NCBI GenBank assembly: GCA_023079485.1 | Contig: CM041090.1 | Location: forward strand, 13,030,425-13,094,424 | DNA from: Archilochus colubris | Lineage: Eukaryota; Chordata; Aves; Apodiformes; Trochilidae | Direction: 5' to 3' | DNA length: 64,000 nucleotides | Shown here: positions 37,561 through 50,759 of the stretch, in pieces | Numbering within the stretch: position 1 is the stretch's first letter | Layout: each line of letters starts with the position of its first letter | Position numbers and translations under genes: made by a program | Notes under the pieces: model-generated | What the model saw: only the letters and a program-made list of their open reading frames with translations | Told to the model about the DNA's origin: nothing | Databases searched by the model: none

Positions 37561-37603
37561 GTGCCTAAAACACTTGAGGTGTGCTTTCTGGAATACATTT
37601 TGC

Positions 37604-37760
37604 ACTATCTTTCTCGGACGTTGGAGAGTCCAAAGGAGGGCCACAAAGGTGATTAAGGGACTGTTGCATCTCACAAACAAGGGGAAGCTGAGAGAGCTGG
37701 GGCTGTTTAACCTTGAGAAGAAAAAGCTTAGGGGGGATCTCATCAGCAACAACTTGTGTA
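37604..37760 (+). mobile_element. CR1 LINE 3'-region fragment
   Basis: GGAGAGTCCAAAGGAGGGCCACAAAGGTGATTAAGGGACTG, then GGGGAAGCTGAGAGAGCTGGGGCTGTTTAACCTTGAGAAGAAAAAGCTTAGGGGGGATCTCATCA matches the CR1 3' segment 'gagggccacaaagatgatcaaggg...gctgagagagctggggctgtttagcctggagaagag'. It may extend left to about 37575. The terminal part is missing. Confidence 0.92.
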
Positions 37761-37799
37761 ATTTGGAATCAGCAGCAGTCCAGGTACTCAGGGACATTC

Positions 37800-40090
37800 C
37801 AGTGAATGCAAAATTACTGAGGAAAATGGAAATTTTGGGTTCGGTGAGTGGCAAGCTGGAGAGAAGCATTGGTGAAGTGGTTGGAAAGAAATAGTAGAGG
37901 TTCCTTCCTCTGGTAGAAAGGATACCAGCTGGATTTCTGAAGGGCTTGTTTGCTGATGAACCTCTACTTGGCAGCTTTCTGAAGAAAGAGAGGCACAGCT
38001 TTGGGCATGGGAACTGTGGAGGAAAGCAACCACTGAAAGATCACCTGATGCAGAGATGAGAAGGTTGAAGTCTATGCATCTAGTGTATGCAGAAGTATGT
38101 GCTGTCTTTTCATCAAGAGCAAGAGGATGTGAAGAAGTATGGTATTTTTCTTCTTTGCAGCTTGCATCTTAACCCAAATATTAGGGCAAATCAGCAAAGA
38201 CTGATAGAACCAATCAGCGCCAGATGAGCTTTGCCTCTTTGAATTCATATAGCATGCAGGAAAATCCATTGGGGTTAAGTCTCAACCAGTCCTATTTAAA
38301 AGTTCTAGATTTTTCCACTCAGACATTTCATTGCTGTGCTTGCATAGACTTCCAAAGAATTTATCCTTAGGGGCTGTTTCTTCTTGCATTGCAGTTACAA
38401 GGCATTAGTTCATGCGCTGCCGGTATGTCAAAACGTGTAGCTGATAACTTGGTTACATCATTAGTTATTCCTACCTCAGGTGGAAAAAAAATAGCTGTCT
38501 TAAAGTGCTGTTCAATGTGCATGTTCTGCAGATTCTCACCAAGGGACCTGTGGTTACCTCAGCCTGATGATTGCTCTGCATTCTTCTGATGTAGACACCA
38601 GGAGCTGTTGAAAATAATTGAGATGCTTGTCAACAAAGTGGGAGACTGGACTTCATCAAAGCTGTTTTAGTCTCCAGGACTGATGACCTTTTGATCGAGT
38701 TTGTTTTAGTCAGGAATTAAGTGTCCAATCCTGTATGGTGTGAAGGGCCTTCTTTGAGGTGCCGAGTATCCTTCTTATCCCTTGCAGTCACTCTGGCACT
38801 GAGCATCTCTGTCGAGGCACTGAGCACTTGGCAGAATAGGGCTTCAAACTCCTTTTGAAAGGAGAAACAAGGTTTCTTCCCACTTCTCTGTTTTTTTAGC
38901 AATGAATTTAAATTTGAAATACAGACTTATTATAAGTGAACCTCTCTTCATCAAGAATGCAAGCTATAGAGAGAACTCATTTAGCAGATCCAAAACAAAA
39001 TCACTTCATTAGCTAGAACTGGGTTATAAAGGCAGGTACATACATGCAGGGAAAATACAGGCATATTATTTTGCTGAAAAGAAATTCCGAAAAGAGTGCA
39101 ATTCCCTGACTGTCCTCTGCTATTCATATTAGTATTATAATAATCATAAAACATAAGAGAAAATATAAGGTTTCTGAGTCATATGTTTAAAATATTTTTT
39201 TTATTTTTTTTTATTATTGCTGTAAACTGAGCCAATTGATGAACAGCCTCTAGGGAGGAGACAGGATCACCCCTGTTTCCTGTTCAGCCTTGCTCCAGCA
39301 AAACGCTAATGAAAGAAAAGAACCTAATGGGCTTGCAACTCAGGTAAAAGGTTCAGGGGAGTTCACAGGTCAATTGATTTCTAATCTTACTTTATGTTAT
39401 ATTTCAATCAAAAAAACCCAAAAAAACAAAAGCAAACCAAAAACACTCCAGTGTCATAATGCAAATGTACATTTGGCAACAGCACCCTGGTTTTATACTG
39501 CCTTTGAAAAGTAAGTGTAAAACCTCTCACAGCAGAGTGCAGCAGCAAGTGTTCCAAATAATATGAAACATCCTTCTGTTTGGTTATGTGAACAAGTATG
39601 GTGATGCATCAGTGTATATATGTACACATAAGTGTATTTCAAGGTGGGAATATTTAATTAACCTGCCTGTAAGCATAAACAGCAAATCTGCACTGTATAT
39701 GTTATCAATTATTTTACTGAAAATTGCTCCGTTGACCATTTCTTTACTGCACTATCTCAGCATGTAGAAGGGAGAGATATTAGTTGCATCACTTTCTAGC
39801 AATGAGATTTCTGTAAGTCGTGATCTGCTGGCATGTAATAACTCGATCTGCTTCATGCAGACAAAATATATTAAAAGTATGGACGAGTGAAGTTTGTGCC
39901 CCAGGGAGAAGGCAAGATAATGCATTGAAATTGTTCAGAGGTAGTTAGATGCCTAATGGTCTAATATGTGAGCTATGTGAGGTCTGGGGTCTGGTTCTCA
40001 TAAATTCTGGCTAGACTGATCCTGTAATTTCAAGCAAAGGATAAAAGCATTAACCAGAGTCATCAGTGTTCAAGGTCCATGATGCTGAAT
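37800..40090. other. Unique intron sequence
   Basis: No gene seen. A/T-rich patches at 39190-39220 and an A-rich AAAAC tract at 39405-39450. Confidence 0.5.
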
Positions 40091-40107
40091 ATTATTCATG
40101 TAAAGAT

Positions 40108-40160
40108 TAAAAAAAAAAAAAACAAAACCAACAAAACAAAAAAACAACCCCCCCAAAACA
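40108..40160. repeat. A-rich (AAAAC)n tract
   Basis: A run then AAAACCAACAAAACAAAAAAACAA and a C run. Low complexity. Confidence 0.8.
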
Positions 40161-40349
40161 CTAAAAAGAAAGCTCTGAAGCACATGTGTTTGTATCTGAC
40201 AATATACATATATAAAAATGTGCTATATTCTTTGTGTCTGTGTGTGTAGATATGCACAGAGAAACATGCACTTAGTAAATGCACACCTTAGCAGATGTAC
40301 AATTACACAACTGGAACACGCTGCTAACAACTGAATAGCCAAAAGAAGG

Positions 40350-40425
40350 GGGCTTTGTGGTGTTTGGTTGTTTGGGGTTTGTTTGGTTTTTTTGTTGTTG
40401 CTGTTTTGGTTTTGTTTCTTTTTGT
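40350..40425. repeat. (GTTTG/TTTTG)n tract
   Basis: GGTGTTTGGTTGTTTGGGG then TTTTTTTGTTGTTGCTGTTTTGG. Low complexity, the T/G mirror of the A/C tract 250 bp upstream. Confidence 0.75.
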
Positions 40426-40429
40426 AAAT

Positions 40430-43400
40430 CCAGTTATCAGGTTACTCCATGGAAAAACAAAATGCTAGCTCTCATGTTACTACTAGTACAGGTGAAACAA
40501 GTTTTACATCAGCAACATTTTTTCAATTTAACACTTGTGTAAAGCTTGCTTAGAATTGCAGCAAAATATTGTTAGAGCAATGCTGATACACCTGTTTTCT
40601 CACTTTATACAGCAACTCTGAGCATATTAAGCAAGTGAGGTCACTCCAGTGGCTGAATAGGAATGCACTAAAATTGTGCATTATGAATCCTGATAAGTGC
40701 ATGAATGTAGCATGCTGTTGCCTTAATTCACACTTACAAGTTTGTATCACCACACAATAATGAAGCATTTCTTGTCTCAAAAACTGTATAGTTCTAGAAT
40801 TTCAGCAAAATGGCCACAGCAAATCATAAAATCTGTCCCTTACATACAACTTGCACAACACAGCATAGACAATACAAATATGCTGTAATTTATCTTTATT
40901 GTTCCCTTCATCTGTGTTTAAGTTACATTTGTCCTGCGGCTTTCTGGTATTATAAAATGCACTCATTCTGTGACTATGAGGTGAACAACTGGACCTTCCT
41001 CTGTATTTCTCCAAATCTTTGAATGGGAATGGAAAGAATCTCATGTGCATGAGCACCTCCCCACCTCCATACAGAATGAGCTCTCACCATCCCCATGGGT
41101 TCTGATCCCTTTCTTCTCTGGACTCCAAAGAGTCAGACCTTAAGAGGGGAAAGATCATATGGCAGCTGAGGGATCCTTTTCTCTTTCTTGGCTATATGGT
41201 TGTCTTTTCTCTCTTCCATGTACATCCTGATCTAAGAACTTTCTGAGTTTTTGTCTTTCTGGGTGTTCACGATGCACAAATATTTTTAGCAGCTGAGCTG
41301 AATAGTTTTTGCCTTGACAAATTTAAACAGAGGACAGGATAGAAAAACAAATAAACAAAGGAAGTTGTCACATTACCTTCAGAATTTTTCTTTCTCTGTG
41401 ATATATCCTGGTTTGTTCCTTTCCTGTTCTGTAACAAAATATTCTCTTGATCAGCTCCTGTAGCAACCTCCATATTCTTTGACTCCAGAGGTCTACCTGA
41501 CTAGTGGGAAACATTCTTAGATGCACAAAAGATGGAAGAGGACTTGAGAGGGGCTAGAAGATGAGTACTGCAAATCACAGAGCCCCCTCAGAACTGAATA
41601 AGATCCATCCCTGCCGTTTTGTTATCTTTGTGCCAGATTTACAGAAAAAAGTAATGAAGCATCAGGTTCAGTGGAAAGGGAGCTGGACCTGTTCTGTTTC
41701 AGTGCAAATCCTTTCTCCATCTTGGGATTGTGGGAGAGAGACAATGTAATGAGTTCTGTTGACACTGCTTCTTCTGAGCTGGTGTTTCACAGAGCTTTCT
41801 GAGCAGTCATGCACTATTTCAAGCTCAAAATGCTACATTTGTAGGGAAAAAAGAAATGTTTCTCTCCCAGAGACCTACTCCAAGGCAAAATCTATACCTC
41901 TTCTTGAAAACAGTGCTAATTTTAACAATACCAAATACCTCTTTCTATATAACATTTCCACATGCTTCTTCAATTATTATTTTGAAAATTACAGATTTTT
42001 GTGAAGCCCTAATTACAGGGCAATAACACACACCTATGTCTATTTGATTGACTCATTTGGATGATTGTTCTGACAAGAGTAGAGCTTGTCTGTCAGGATT
42101 ATAAAACCCAAAAATCCAAAACTGCCTCTGATTTTGATCTCCTCAACTCAAAACTCTGATTTGCACATGCAAAGATTGTAAACACTTGCAGACTGTGCAC
42201 TTATATGTGTCACTGCTTGACTGTGAAAACAAGTTAGTTAGGATCACACCACCTCAAAATTAGAGGCAGATTAATGCCTCTTGGAAAAACTGCTCCTTTA
42301 AATTTCAGTAATATGTTTTATAGAGCAATTGAAAAGTATCTAGGGCTGCTTTTCAGTAATTAAATGAGTTATTAGGTGAAAAATTGGCAGACTAATGGGT
42401 AATTTCAGATACTAAAAACTCAGCTTGCATTGGCAGGATTCTGGAAGGCTTACATATTTCAGAAGATGTTCTAAAATCTTAATTGACCTTAAATCAAATA
42501 CGCTTGAGAATATTAACACATTGTTTCCTTTGTGACCTTTTAAAACCTCTTAGTTTCCCAAAATGCAAGATGAAACAGAGATGCTAAGTATAAACAAGCC
42601 CAGAGCTCCAAGCCATTTCCAGGATCAGAGGTATTACTGTGTTGTCTTCTTTCTGTCTGCCTAATTTACTTAGAGGAGAGCAGAGACTGTGCTGCAGTAT
42701 ATAAGGGGTATCACAATTCCTTTACGTTCCAGTATTTTGCCTTCTCCAGAGAATGGATCAGACAGGCAGCACACAGGGACAGCATGACCTGTGAGTACTC
42801 ACAAACCAAAACACAGCTGGCAGGTCTAATTTTAGGCTCTGTAGCCTTGATCATGTCCCTTTAATGTATTGAGTGGAAAAAGAAAGGCGTTTAAAGTACA
42901 GGAAACATCACAGAAATCCAGTTCCAAATTCCTCCTTAAATAGAGCCTCTACATTGATGTGTTTTTCCTAGGCTCTGGTTTTGTTTAATTTTCATGTGAC
43001 TTTTTTTTTTTTTTAATGCTTCTGAAATTTGCCAGGTTGACAGCCCTGGAGACAGAAGTCCCCTCTCAACAGAAAGGTTACTGCAATGGAAAGTGGCAGT
43101 GTGTATTTCTTACAATGACTTGCTGGGTTTGCCAGAACCCTGACCTAAAGGGACCGCCCTTAAGCTTGGGAAGGTAGTTTAGTTTCCACACCTCATTCAC
43201 AGCTTGGTCTTAGACAAATGGAGAAACAATAGGTTTTATTTTTATTTTCTTTTGAATCTAATGGGAGGAAGGTGGGGCCTCAGACCTTGACTTTTCATAG
43301 TATAATTTTGTATGACTTTTTGTAATTTTTTTCCAAGATGCTAAAAAAGCTGGAGATTTCCGTGCAGACGTGCAATGGAGAAATTGCTGGAATTACCAAG

Positions 43401-46400
43401 CTGCGCTCTTAAAAGCAACATTTTGTTACCTCTCCTACAGCATTTAATATTCAAAACATTTTCTACAGCACACAGTTTTTAACCCCCAAATGATGGGAAA
43501 AATACAGGCAAAAAGGTTGTATATTTCAATGAATGTGTATTCGTGTCTTAGAAACATTCATACACGTAATTTTGAAGTAATGTCTTCCCTAAAAAGCTCA
43601 TTCAGTGCTTTGATACTTTTAATTACAATGATTGTATAAAAATTTATTTCAAAAACTGTCTTGGAAAACAGAACTTTTAATAGGACTATTGTTTTTTGTT
43701 CCATTTGTGGTGGCTTTTCTTCCTTAGTTTTTTCTTTTTCATGAAGTCTGAAGTCTGCTTATAATTTTTTTTTTTTTTTTTAATCTTAATCTCTCAGATA
43801 AATGCTTTGTTTTCTTGTTTTATGTTTCTTTCATCTTTCTGGAATTCCTCAAAATGTAGGTGTATGAAAAGCAGAGTAGTCAGAGTGAACTTGTAAGCAT
43901 ACCAACCCTGGAGAGAAATAAAATCTAAACAACCACTTTGCTGCTGGATCAACTTGTGGGTTGTAAGTAGGACAGGGTAATGCAGTAATGCAGAGCAAAA
44001 TGTTCTCAAGTTTCAGACCTAGTGGGCTATACAAGCTGACACCAGCCTTCGGTTTTGTCAAACTTTGCATTCCTGTTCTAATGGCTTCTTTCCTACAATC
44101 AGATGCCACACAGATTTTCAGTATGGAAGTCAGAAAGATTTTTCCAGAAGCTGTGTTATATGCTCAAACCAGAACCCAGAAAAATGGGAGTTGAAATGCT
44201 ATGTGATTTACTCGTGTCCAGCTAGTCCGATCCACCAAAATTAAAAATTGTTACGTTTTTTATCTTGACATTTTTAGATCAGTTAGGCAATTTCAGTTGA
44301 TGGTAACCTTTGAGCATTTGTTGGTTCTTACGGATAGAAGACAGAGAGGCCAGAAAGCTTGCAGGCTTGTGGAGTGAGTAGATAGAGAAAACTTAGCTTT
44401 TAAACTCTCCAAGTTGGTATGAAATGCATAAAAAGGAATATTTTACTTCTGAAAAATATCTATATTGCTCTTTTGGTCTCCATTTTCTCATTCCCTTAAC
44501 AGAAAACATTGGTTTGTGCATAGTCCTTCTGTGGTCAGATGGAAGGAATGGGGCTTCAATTAATGCTGCTTAGTGATCTATGAAATGCAGTGCAATGGAA
44601 ACAATACCTTTGAGACAAAGTATTGTGTTAGACTTTTAAAGTAACAGTATTCATCTTGCTGACAGAAAATTATCTAACTGTCAAGAAGTATCTTAACTGC
44701 TTTAACTGCTTATGTTAATTGGCATTTGCTCTGCCCTGTAGAGCCAGGCTCCCATTAGATGATCATGGGTTAACAAATTCTTGCTCAGAGCCAGCCCTAG
44801 TGATCAGCTGAGGTAAAAGCAGGGAAAGTAAACAGAGAAACTATATCAGTTTGTAAAAATTATACCACAAGCTAAACTTTTCAGACAGCTTAGAAGTATT
44901 ATAGAGATACACACACCAGAAAAACCATGATTTTATTAAAAGGTCCCACAAGTATCTAACCGATTACGTCTTTACATTACATATTTAATGAGCTCTGTTT
45001 TAATGTAATTTACTTAAAAGCCCAGGAACTACAGAAAATGTCAATCTTAGGGGTTTAAACAATTAATTTTTGATTCTGATAATACAGTCTGTACCAATAA
45101 CTGCAGAACAGCAGCAGTGTCAATGTCCCATTCAGGACCTCTAAAAGACAGCTAATATCTCAAGAATAATTTCAGGCAAAACAGACCAAGGGGGGGGAAT
45201 AAAACCACAAAAATCAAGCAAAAACAAACAAACAAGAAAGCTCCAAACAAACCATGGTGCACATTATTTAAAAGTGTTAAATAATTCTGGAGACCTTCTC
45301 TTTGAACAGCTTTAGTGTTTCCATTTGTGAGACGAGGGATTTGAAATTTGGCAGGTAAATGTTAGGAGTGTGCTTTTACTTCCCTTATAAAAAATTAGCT
45401 TTTTGGCTACAGTTAAAATCTTAGCAAAAATCACAGTTCACAGATGCTTATTGAAGATTTCCTGGGCTTTGATAACTAAACCTCCAGGAATTCTGCCTTA
45501 AATATCCATACTCATGAATCCCACCCCACACTGTAATGGTGAGACTGCACTCATGCTTTAGGGGGACTTCACATTCTATTGCAAGGATGCTTCAGTGTGC
45601 CTGAAACAACAGTTATCCCTTCCCTACTATTCCTTCTGATACCCAGGACAGCCATGGTGGAGGAAGCTGCCAGTGCTAAATGTAGAGAAGACCAAAGCTG
45701 TACAGGAGAGAAAAATGTAGTTTGTGTCACACTGAGATATCATGAAGGAAAGGAGTAGCTGAAGAGAGATTAGCTGAGTAAGGAGCTGGCACTCCTCTGG
45801 GAATTAAGAAGACTCTAACCATAAAGAAACAGAACTGGACTACTGGGAGGTAGCTGAGAATTAACTGGGCTAGGATTGGACTGGAAGGAGGCAGCTGCTG
45901 GGCCTTGAACCTCGGGGCTGGAGTAGGGTAAGGGAAATTATAAGACAAGAAGAACCAGCAGGACTGGTGAGGTGGATGATGGAGATGGAATGAAGAGCTG
46001 GACTCTTTGGCTTAGTGGCCATTTCACTGCAAAAGAGGATCCTTACACAGCTGAACTCTTTTAAAGACTCTTTGCAATGACAAGCATTGGAGGCAAACAT
46101 TAAAATTAAAATGCAAGCCAGCTTTACATTACTCCTCTGTGGTCCTTATTGCTGCATAGGTGTGGGATAGGGAAGATACAGGTGGCAGCATTCTAGGAAG
46201 GTCCACAACAGTGGAGAAAAAACATTTCAGAGGAGGAAGTCTCTGCTGAGAGCCAGAGCAGTGCATCCTCCCTTGTTCTGTGGGGGGGTGCTATAGATGC
46301 CAGCATATACAGGCTGGAGCATGTTCAGTACAGATGGAGTCTTTGAAGAATTTAGCTGACAAACTCTCAAATGCCTTTACTGAACTGGTGCTAATTGAAA

Positions 46401-47380
46401 ATTTTCAAAGGTTTATAGCTTGGCCAAATGTGGGTGGTTTTTGAAAGAGGTGGCAAAAGGCACATCCCCGAGAGCAGGGCTGTTCCTTCTCCAAATGTTG
46501 GGCTTGTGTTCCAAAGTGAGCTCTCCTCAATTAAATATAGCAAAAAAGCAACATACCAATATATTTCTTCACTTTCATTTTCAGAAATGGCTGAATCATT
46601 TTTGCTAAGACTTTCCAAAATAATTGAGGACAAACATTCTTCAGAGTAAACATTGATTTGGAAAGCAAAGTTTAACAAATGGAAATTCTGTCTTATAAGA
46701 GGAATACCTGTTCTGCCTGTCATAAAATGAAAGCGCAGATTTTAGGAGTTCTTTCTGAGAAACTAAGAAGAGAGGGACTGGAAGTGAGTTACTGCAAATT
46801 TGCAACAGTGCTCTTGAGTCCAGAATTTTGTCTTTAATGCACACCTCATAATGAGTGAAACGCTTACATGGGTTAATTCAGTGCAGATAGTGAATATGTA
46901 TGCAAAGCTTACTTCTATGATGTTGTTGAATGTAGTGAGGCTTTGGCATTACATAGTTATAGCAAATCACCCAGTCAGGTAAAGTGAAGTTGCCTAGGGG
47001 CAGCTTTAATTTGTGTACCTAACTTCCTTAAAATATTTATAAATTTTGCATTGTAGGCTCAGCATGATTTACACTTTCAAAGTATGTCCCATTCCCTCTG
47101 TCTTCATCCTTGGATGTGTTACTAACTTCTGTTTTTTTCATAACATACTGACCACATGCCCCTCCATGGGGGAAGTTTTGTCAAAACTTCCAGTCGGCAA
47201 ATACTTCCTTTGCACCCCTGTTTGCAAAAGAGCTTCATGGTATCCTTTTTTTTCTTGTACCCAGACAAATCTAAACAATGAAAATTCTAACTGGTTGTAT
47301 TAAAGCAGAGATACACACTGTTGAGGCTTCTTGAGAAATAGTGGTTTGTGACATACAGCTAGAACACTTACCTTTATGTC
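40430..47380. other. Unique AT-rich intron, nothing specific
   Basis: No gene, RNA gene or named repeat family recognised over about 7 kb. T runs at 43003-43014 and 43768-43781, a G run at 45191-45197. The piece at 45630-46030 is somewhat GC-richer and purine-rich but matches nothing I know. Confidence 0.5.
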
Positions 47381-47390
47381 TCACCCACCG

Positions 47391-47450
47391 CTCTTTTTTT
47401 TTTCTTTCTTTTTCTTTTCTCTCCCTTTTTCTTTTTCTTTTTCCTCCCAG
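47391..47450 (+). repeat. 58-nt pure pyrimidine tract ending in CAG
   Basis: Every base from 47391 to 47448 is C or T (mostly TTTTC units), followed by AG at 47449-47450. It is a simple repeat that happens to look like an extremely strong 3' splice site; see findings. Confidence 0.9.
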
Positions 47451-48279
47451 AAATTATGGCTTATAAATTTCCCTTTGAAAGGATTTAAAAGCATTTTGTT
47501 TTATGATAGCTAACATGTAGGCTCCTATCACCATTGAGGGAAATAAACTGAAGTCTACTTTCACCAAAACAGAACTTTCTTTTCTCTGGGTAGCAAGTAC
47601 TAGATTAGAGTAGGCATTAAGGTGACTGTGAATTCACAGTTACTTCTGCATTTCTGACCTAATTCAGGTGTCAGGGAGCAAAGGACACTTTGCAATACAG
47701 GATACCATAGGCATAAGCCAGAGATCCTTTTATTCCAGCCTGGATCACCAAAAGTGTGGCTAAAATTAGCAAATGCTCAGTATGTCAATTCGACCCCACC
47801 TTAGAAGACACACAGGAGCAATCACTGAGCAGGTATGGATTTTGTATGCAACTAATTGCATAATCCCTTAAACTGTGTCAGTTGTATGCCAGAAAGTACA
47901 AGTAGGGACCTTAAGCCTTGGCTTTACATGGAAACCAGTACATGATACAAAGGTCTTGTCTGGAGTTTAGGGAATATGTTAAGCTTTTGTACGTGGACTC
48001 CAGGAGTTCTTCCTGTTCCAGTCTGTACTGTGCTAATAGTCCTTAATCCTGATGGAAGAGTATGTGTTTATTTTGTAAAGAGGAGCTGTAATTCATTTTG
48101 GTGTCTGGAGCAGAAAAAGATTTGCTCACATAGCTGTAAGTACATTGCTAACCTTAAGAAAGGCCATGTGAGGTAAGGGGAAGAAGTCTGCCTCAAATAA
48201 AGGTTCCTTACACTTGCTAGGAAAGCAGTACAGCTCAAGGTATTTTACACCAGCCTATAAGGCACTAGATTTAAATTGG

Positions 48280-48860
48280 TGTGCAGTGAAACATTTAAAT
48301 ATACTATAGCAAATGAAATATGGTCCAATAGATTTTTTATGGTCCGGCTATGCTTTTTCTTTTCAATCACTAGCCTGGGGCGAACAAGTCTGCTTTAAAA
48401 TGTCTATTTTAGCTATGCTTTTATCACCTCTGTCTTTTAGGAAGTTTGATTTCTTTTTTCATTTTTTCTCTTTGATAAAAAAAGAGCTGAGATCTCTGAA
48501 TGGGTTATTTATCTCTTATGTTTAATCTATTTATCTGTCAATGGACATGCTGCTTTAGAAGTGTTTTATATTACTAATTAATTTTATTTCACATACTGTA
48601 CTCCATGTTAGCACATTTTCTATTATACACTATAATGTGATACAGGGCCCTCCCTCAGCACCCTTACCTTAAAGCTTTAATTGCTTTCCTCTAAGCCTCA
48701 GCTCGTGTTTGATTTATCTGATTCCTTTGTATAAAGATTCCCTGGTTTACAACGTGTACACAACTCATTAAGTTGGTGTTGATGTTTACCTAGCACACTT
48801 ACCAACTGGTGATATAAGTCCCTTTATGAATTTATGACTGGGCAATAAAGAGAAGTGTCA
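48280..48860. promoter_or_regulatory. Candidate regulatory block with PBX-MEIS-like site
   Basis: Repeat-free AT-rich block with CTGTCAATGG (48535-48544), whose reverse complement CCATTGACAG is one or two mismatches from the PBX-MEIS composite TGATTGACAG. Also TTTAAAGCTTTAATTGC near 48669-48685 and several TAAT words. Function inferred. Confidence 0.35.
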
Positions 48861-49499
48861 GGAGCCCTGTTGTTGTCTCTGTTGGGTCACTCTCCTAGTT
48901 TATGTTTAGAAAGACAAAATGAGCACTTTCACTGACATAGTGATGGATTGATGCCTGCAGTCAAAATCTGTTACAAATTTCTAGCTATGAAGTGATTTTT
49001 TCTTTCCTTTTTTGAGGGGAAAAGGTGAATAGAATGGAGAGGAAGAAAGGGGTAAAACAGCTTGGCATGTTTGAAGGCAGCGTGGACTTCAGCTGAGATG
49101 CATTGTTGTTTACAAAGAGGAAAAACTGAACCAAAATGCCAGATCCCCAAGCTATGTGAAGTTCAGAGTCTGGATCCAAGTATTGCAGCTTGAATTCTCT
49201 CTGGCTCCCAAGAACCTAAATGTAGATACCACATATTAAAATGCATGAAAATGAATGATAGTAAATAATCAATGTAGAGTGGGAAATCTGGTCCTTTGAT
49301 CTGTCAGGTTTCGTCACATAACACAAGCATAAGGACATATGGTATTTTAAAGTTGCATTTGAAGAGATGCCTATGCTGACTTTTATCCTTATTTACAAAT
49401 AGTCAGCAATAAAGGCTGTAATCTTGCAGATAACTGTGTGGATGTGCAGAAGTCTTCCTGCACAGAGTTCATTTTAGGATTGTGATCTGATTAATATAG

Positions 49500-50070
49500 C
49501 TAGGAATTGTTTGGAAGATGCATGCACACTTTTGAATGCATTAAGTGAGCCGAATATTACAGCTCTTAAGCAAAGAGTAGGTAGATGTATTTATCTCCAC
49601 AGGTTTGTTTCACATCCAGAAAGCTGTATTGTTTCTGCAAAACCTCTTCATTTGCTTTTTCATTGTTACATTTACTTCCCACTCATTAAAACTCCATCGC
49701 TCTTGCCTTACGTATGGCTGACGTCTGTTGGCTTCAGTGAGAACTAATTGCACACGAGGCAAAAGGATTCAAATTAGGATTACCAATATATGACCGCGTG
49801 GAAAAGGAAGCATGAAATATTCTAATTCTTTTTAGATGCAAAGTAACTTATGAACAAAACCCATTGTGGCCGATTCTCACAAGCTTTAAGCATTGTGAAA
49901 GAAAAATTGAAATGGGCAAGGCTAATTAATTTGCTAAAATCCATTGTTAATGCAGTGTTTTCAGTTCTCCTGAATGCTGCTCTCATGACATTTGGTGTCT
50001 TTCTAAGAACCATCCCAGCTGCAAACACTATTTTTTTCTTTCCTCTGAGAATCTCAACTTCCATTTAAAG
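49500..50070. promoter_or_regulatory. Candidate enhancer with SOX and TAATTA sites
   Basis: Repeat-free block with CCATTGTGG (49861-49869), TAATTA (49923-49928) and CCATTGTT (49941-49948; reverse complement AACAATGG, an exact SOX consensus). Open frames overlap on both strands (49822-50068), which is common in constrained noncoding DNA and argues against a gene. Function inferred. Confidence 0.45.
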
Positions 50071-50241
50071 AAGTAAATTCCTAGACCTCATGATGAAATA
50101 GGAAGTTTGGAAGGCAGACTTACGTGCTCCTTAGACATTAAAGGCTACTAAAAATCAGCCTGCATTCTTTTTTAAGTGCTTTTCTAAACTTTCACAATTT
50201 TTAACTTTTCTTGAACTCTGGCATTGGATTGGTTTAGATGT

Positions 50242-50264
50242 GGGGTGGGGTAAGAGGGAGAGGG
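50242..50264 (+). other. Canonical G-quadruplex motif
   Basis: Four G runs (4, 4, 3, 3) with loops of 1, 5 and 3 nt: GGGGTGGGG TAAGA GGG AGA GGG. Meets the usual G3+N1-7 pattern on the sense strand. Confidence 0.75.
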
Positions 50265-50499
50265 CCTTTTGGCTTTCCAGTATTTGAGATTAGCAAGGAA
50301 CGAGTGGCTGCATAGCTATCCCAAAGCTTTTTTAAAAACTCCTTCACATCCACTGGAAGAGTGAGTATCAGTTGGAAAACTGTTGCTGTATGAAATAGGG
50401 ATCAAAAGATGTGACAGAACCTACAAGCTCTCTCGACTGACTCTGGCAGGACTTGTGCCATTGTGGGGCCACTGAAAAGCACTCCTTCAAAGCCCTGTG

Positions 50500-50640
50500 C
50501 AAAGAAGCTGAGCCACCCGGGACCTGGTCCCCTGAGCAGTCCTTCCCAGCAGCAGCGTTTGCTGCTCCGAAGGGCTCCGTCGCCTTGGGCTGCCCCGAGC
50601 GCTGCTCCTCCTTGGGCGAGCTCGCAGGATCGGGCCCTTG
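50500..50640. promoter_or_regulatory. Isolated CpG-rich, GC-rich patch
   Basis: Ten CpG dinucleotides fall in about 115 bp (50518-50632), in a window where CpG is otherwise scarce. The patch contains CACCCGGGACC, GCCCCGAGCGCTGC and GGGCGAGCTCGCAGG. Overlapping frames on both strands result from the GC content. It is shorter than a normal CpG island. It could be an intronic promoter or enhancer core, or a piece of inserted GC-rich DNA. Confidence 0.45.
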
Positions 50641-50759
50641 GATGATACATGTAGGACTCTGGAAGCCCAGCTTTTACTGCTCATATGTTTGGCAGGCAGA
50701 TTTGATAATCAGTGCTGTTCTAGAACCTTACACCATCTCAGTGAATATAAATTGATGGT

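Noticed and set aside
37264..37656. 130-codon frame on the + strand
   Set aside because: It runs into a CR1 fragment, and its N-terminal part matches no family.
50402..50755. Several overlapping frames on both strands
   Set aside because: Caused by the GC-rich patch, where stop codons are rare.
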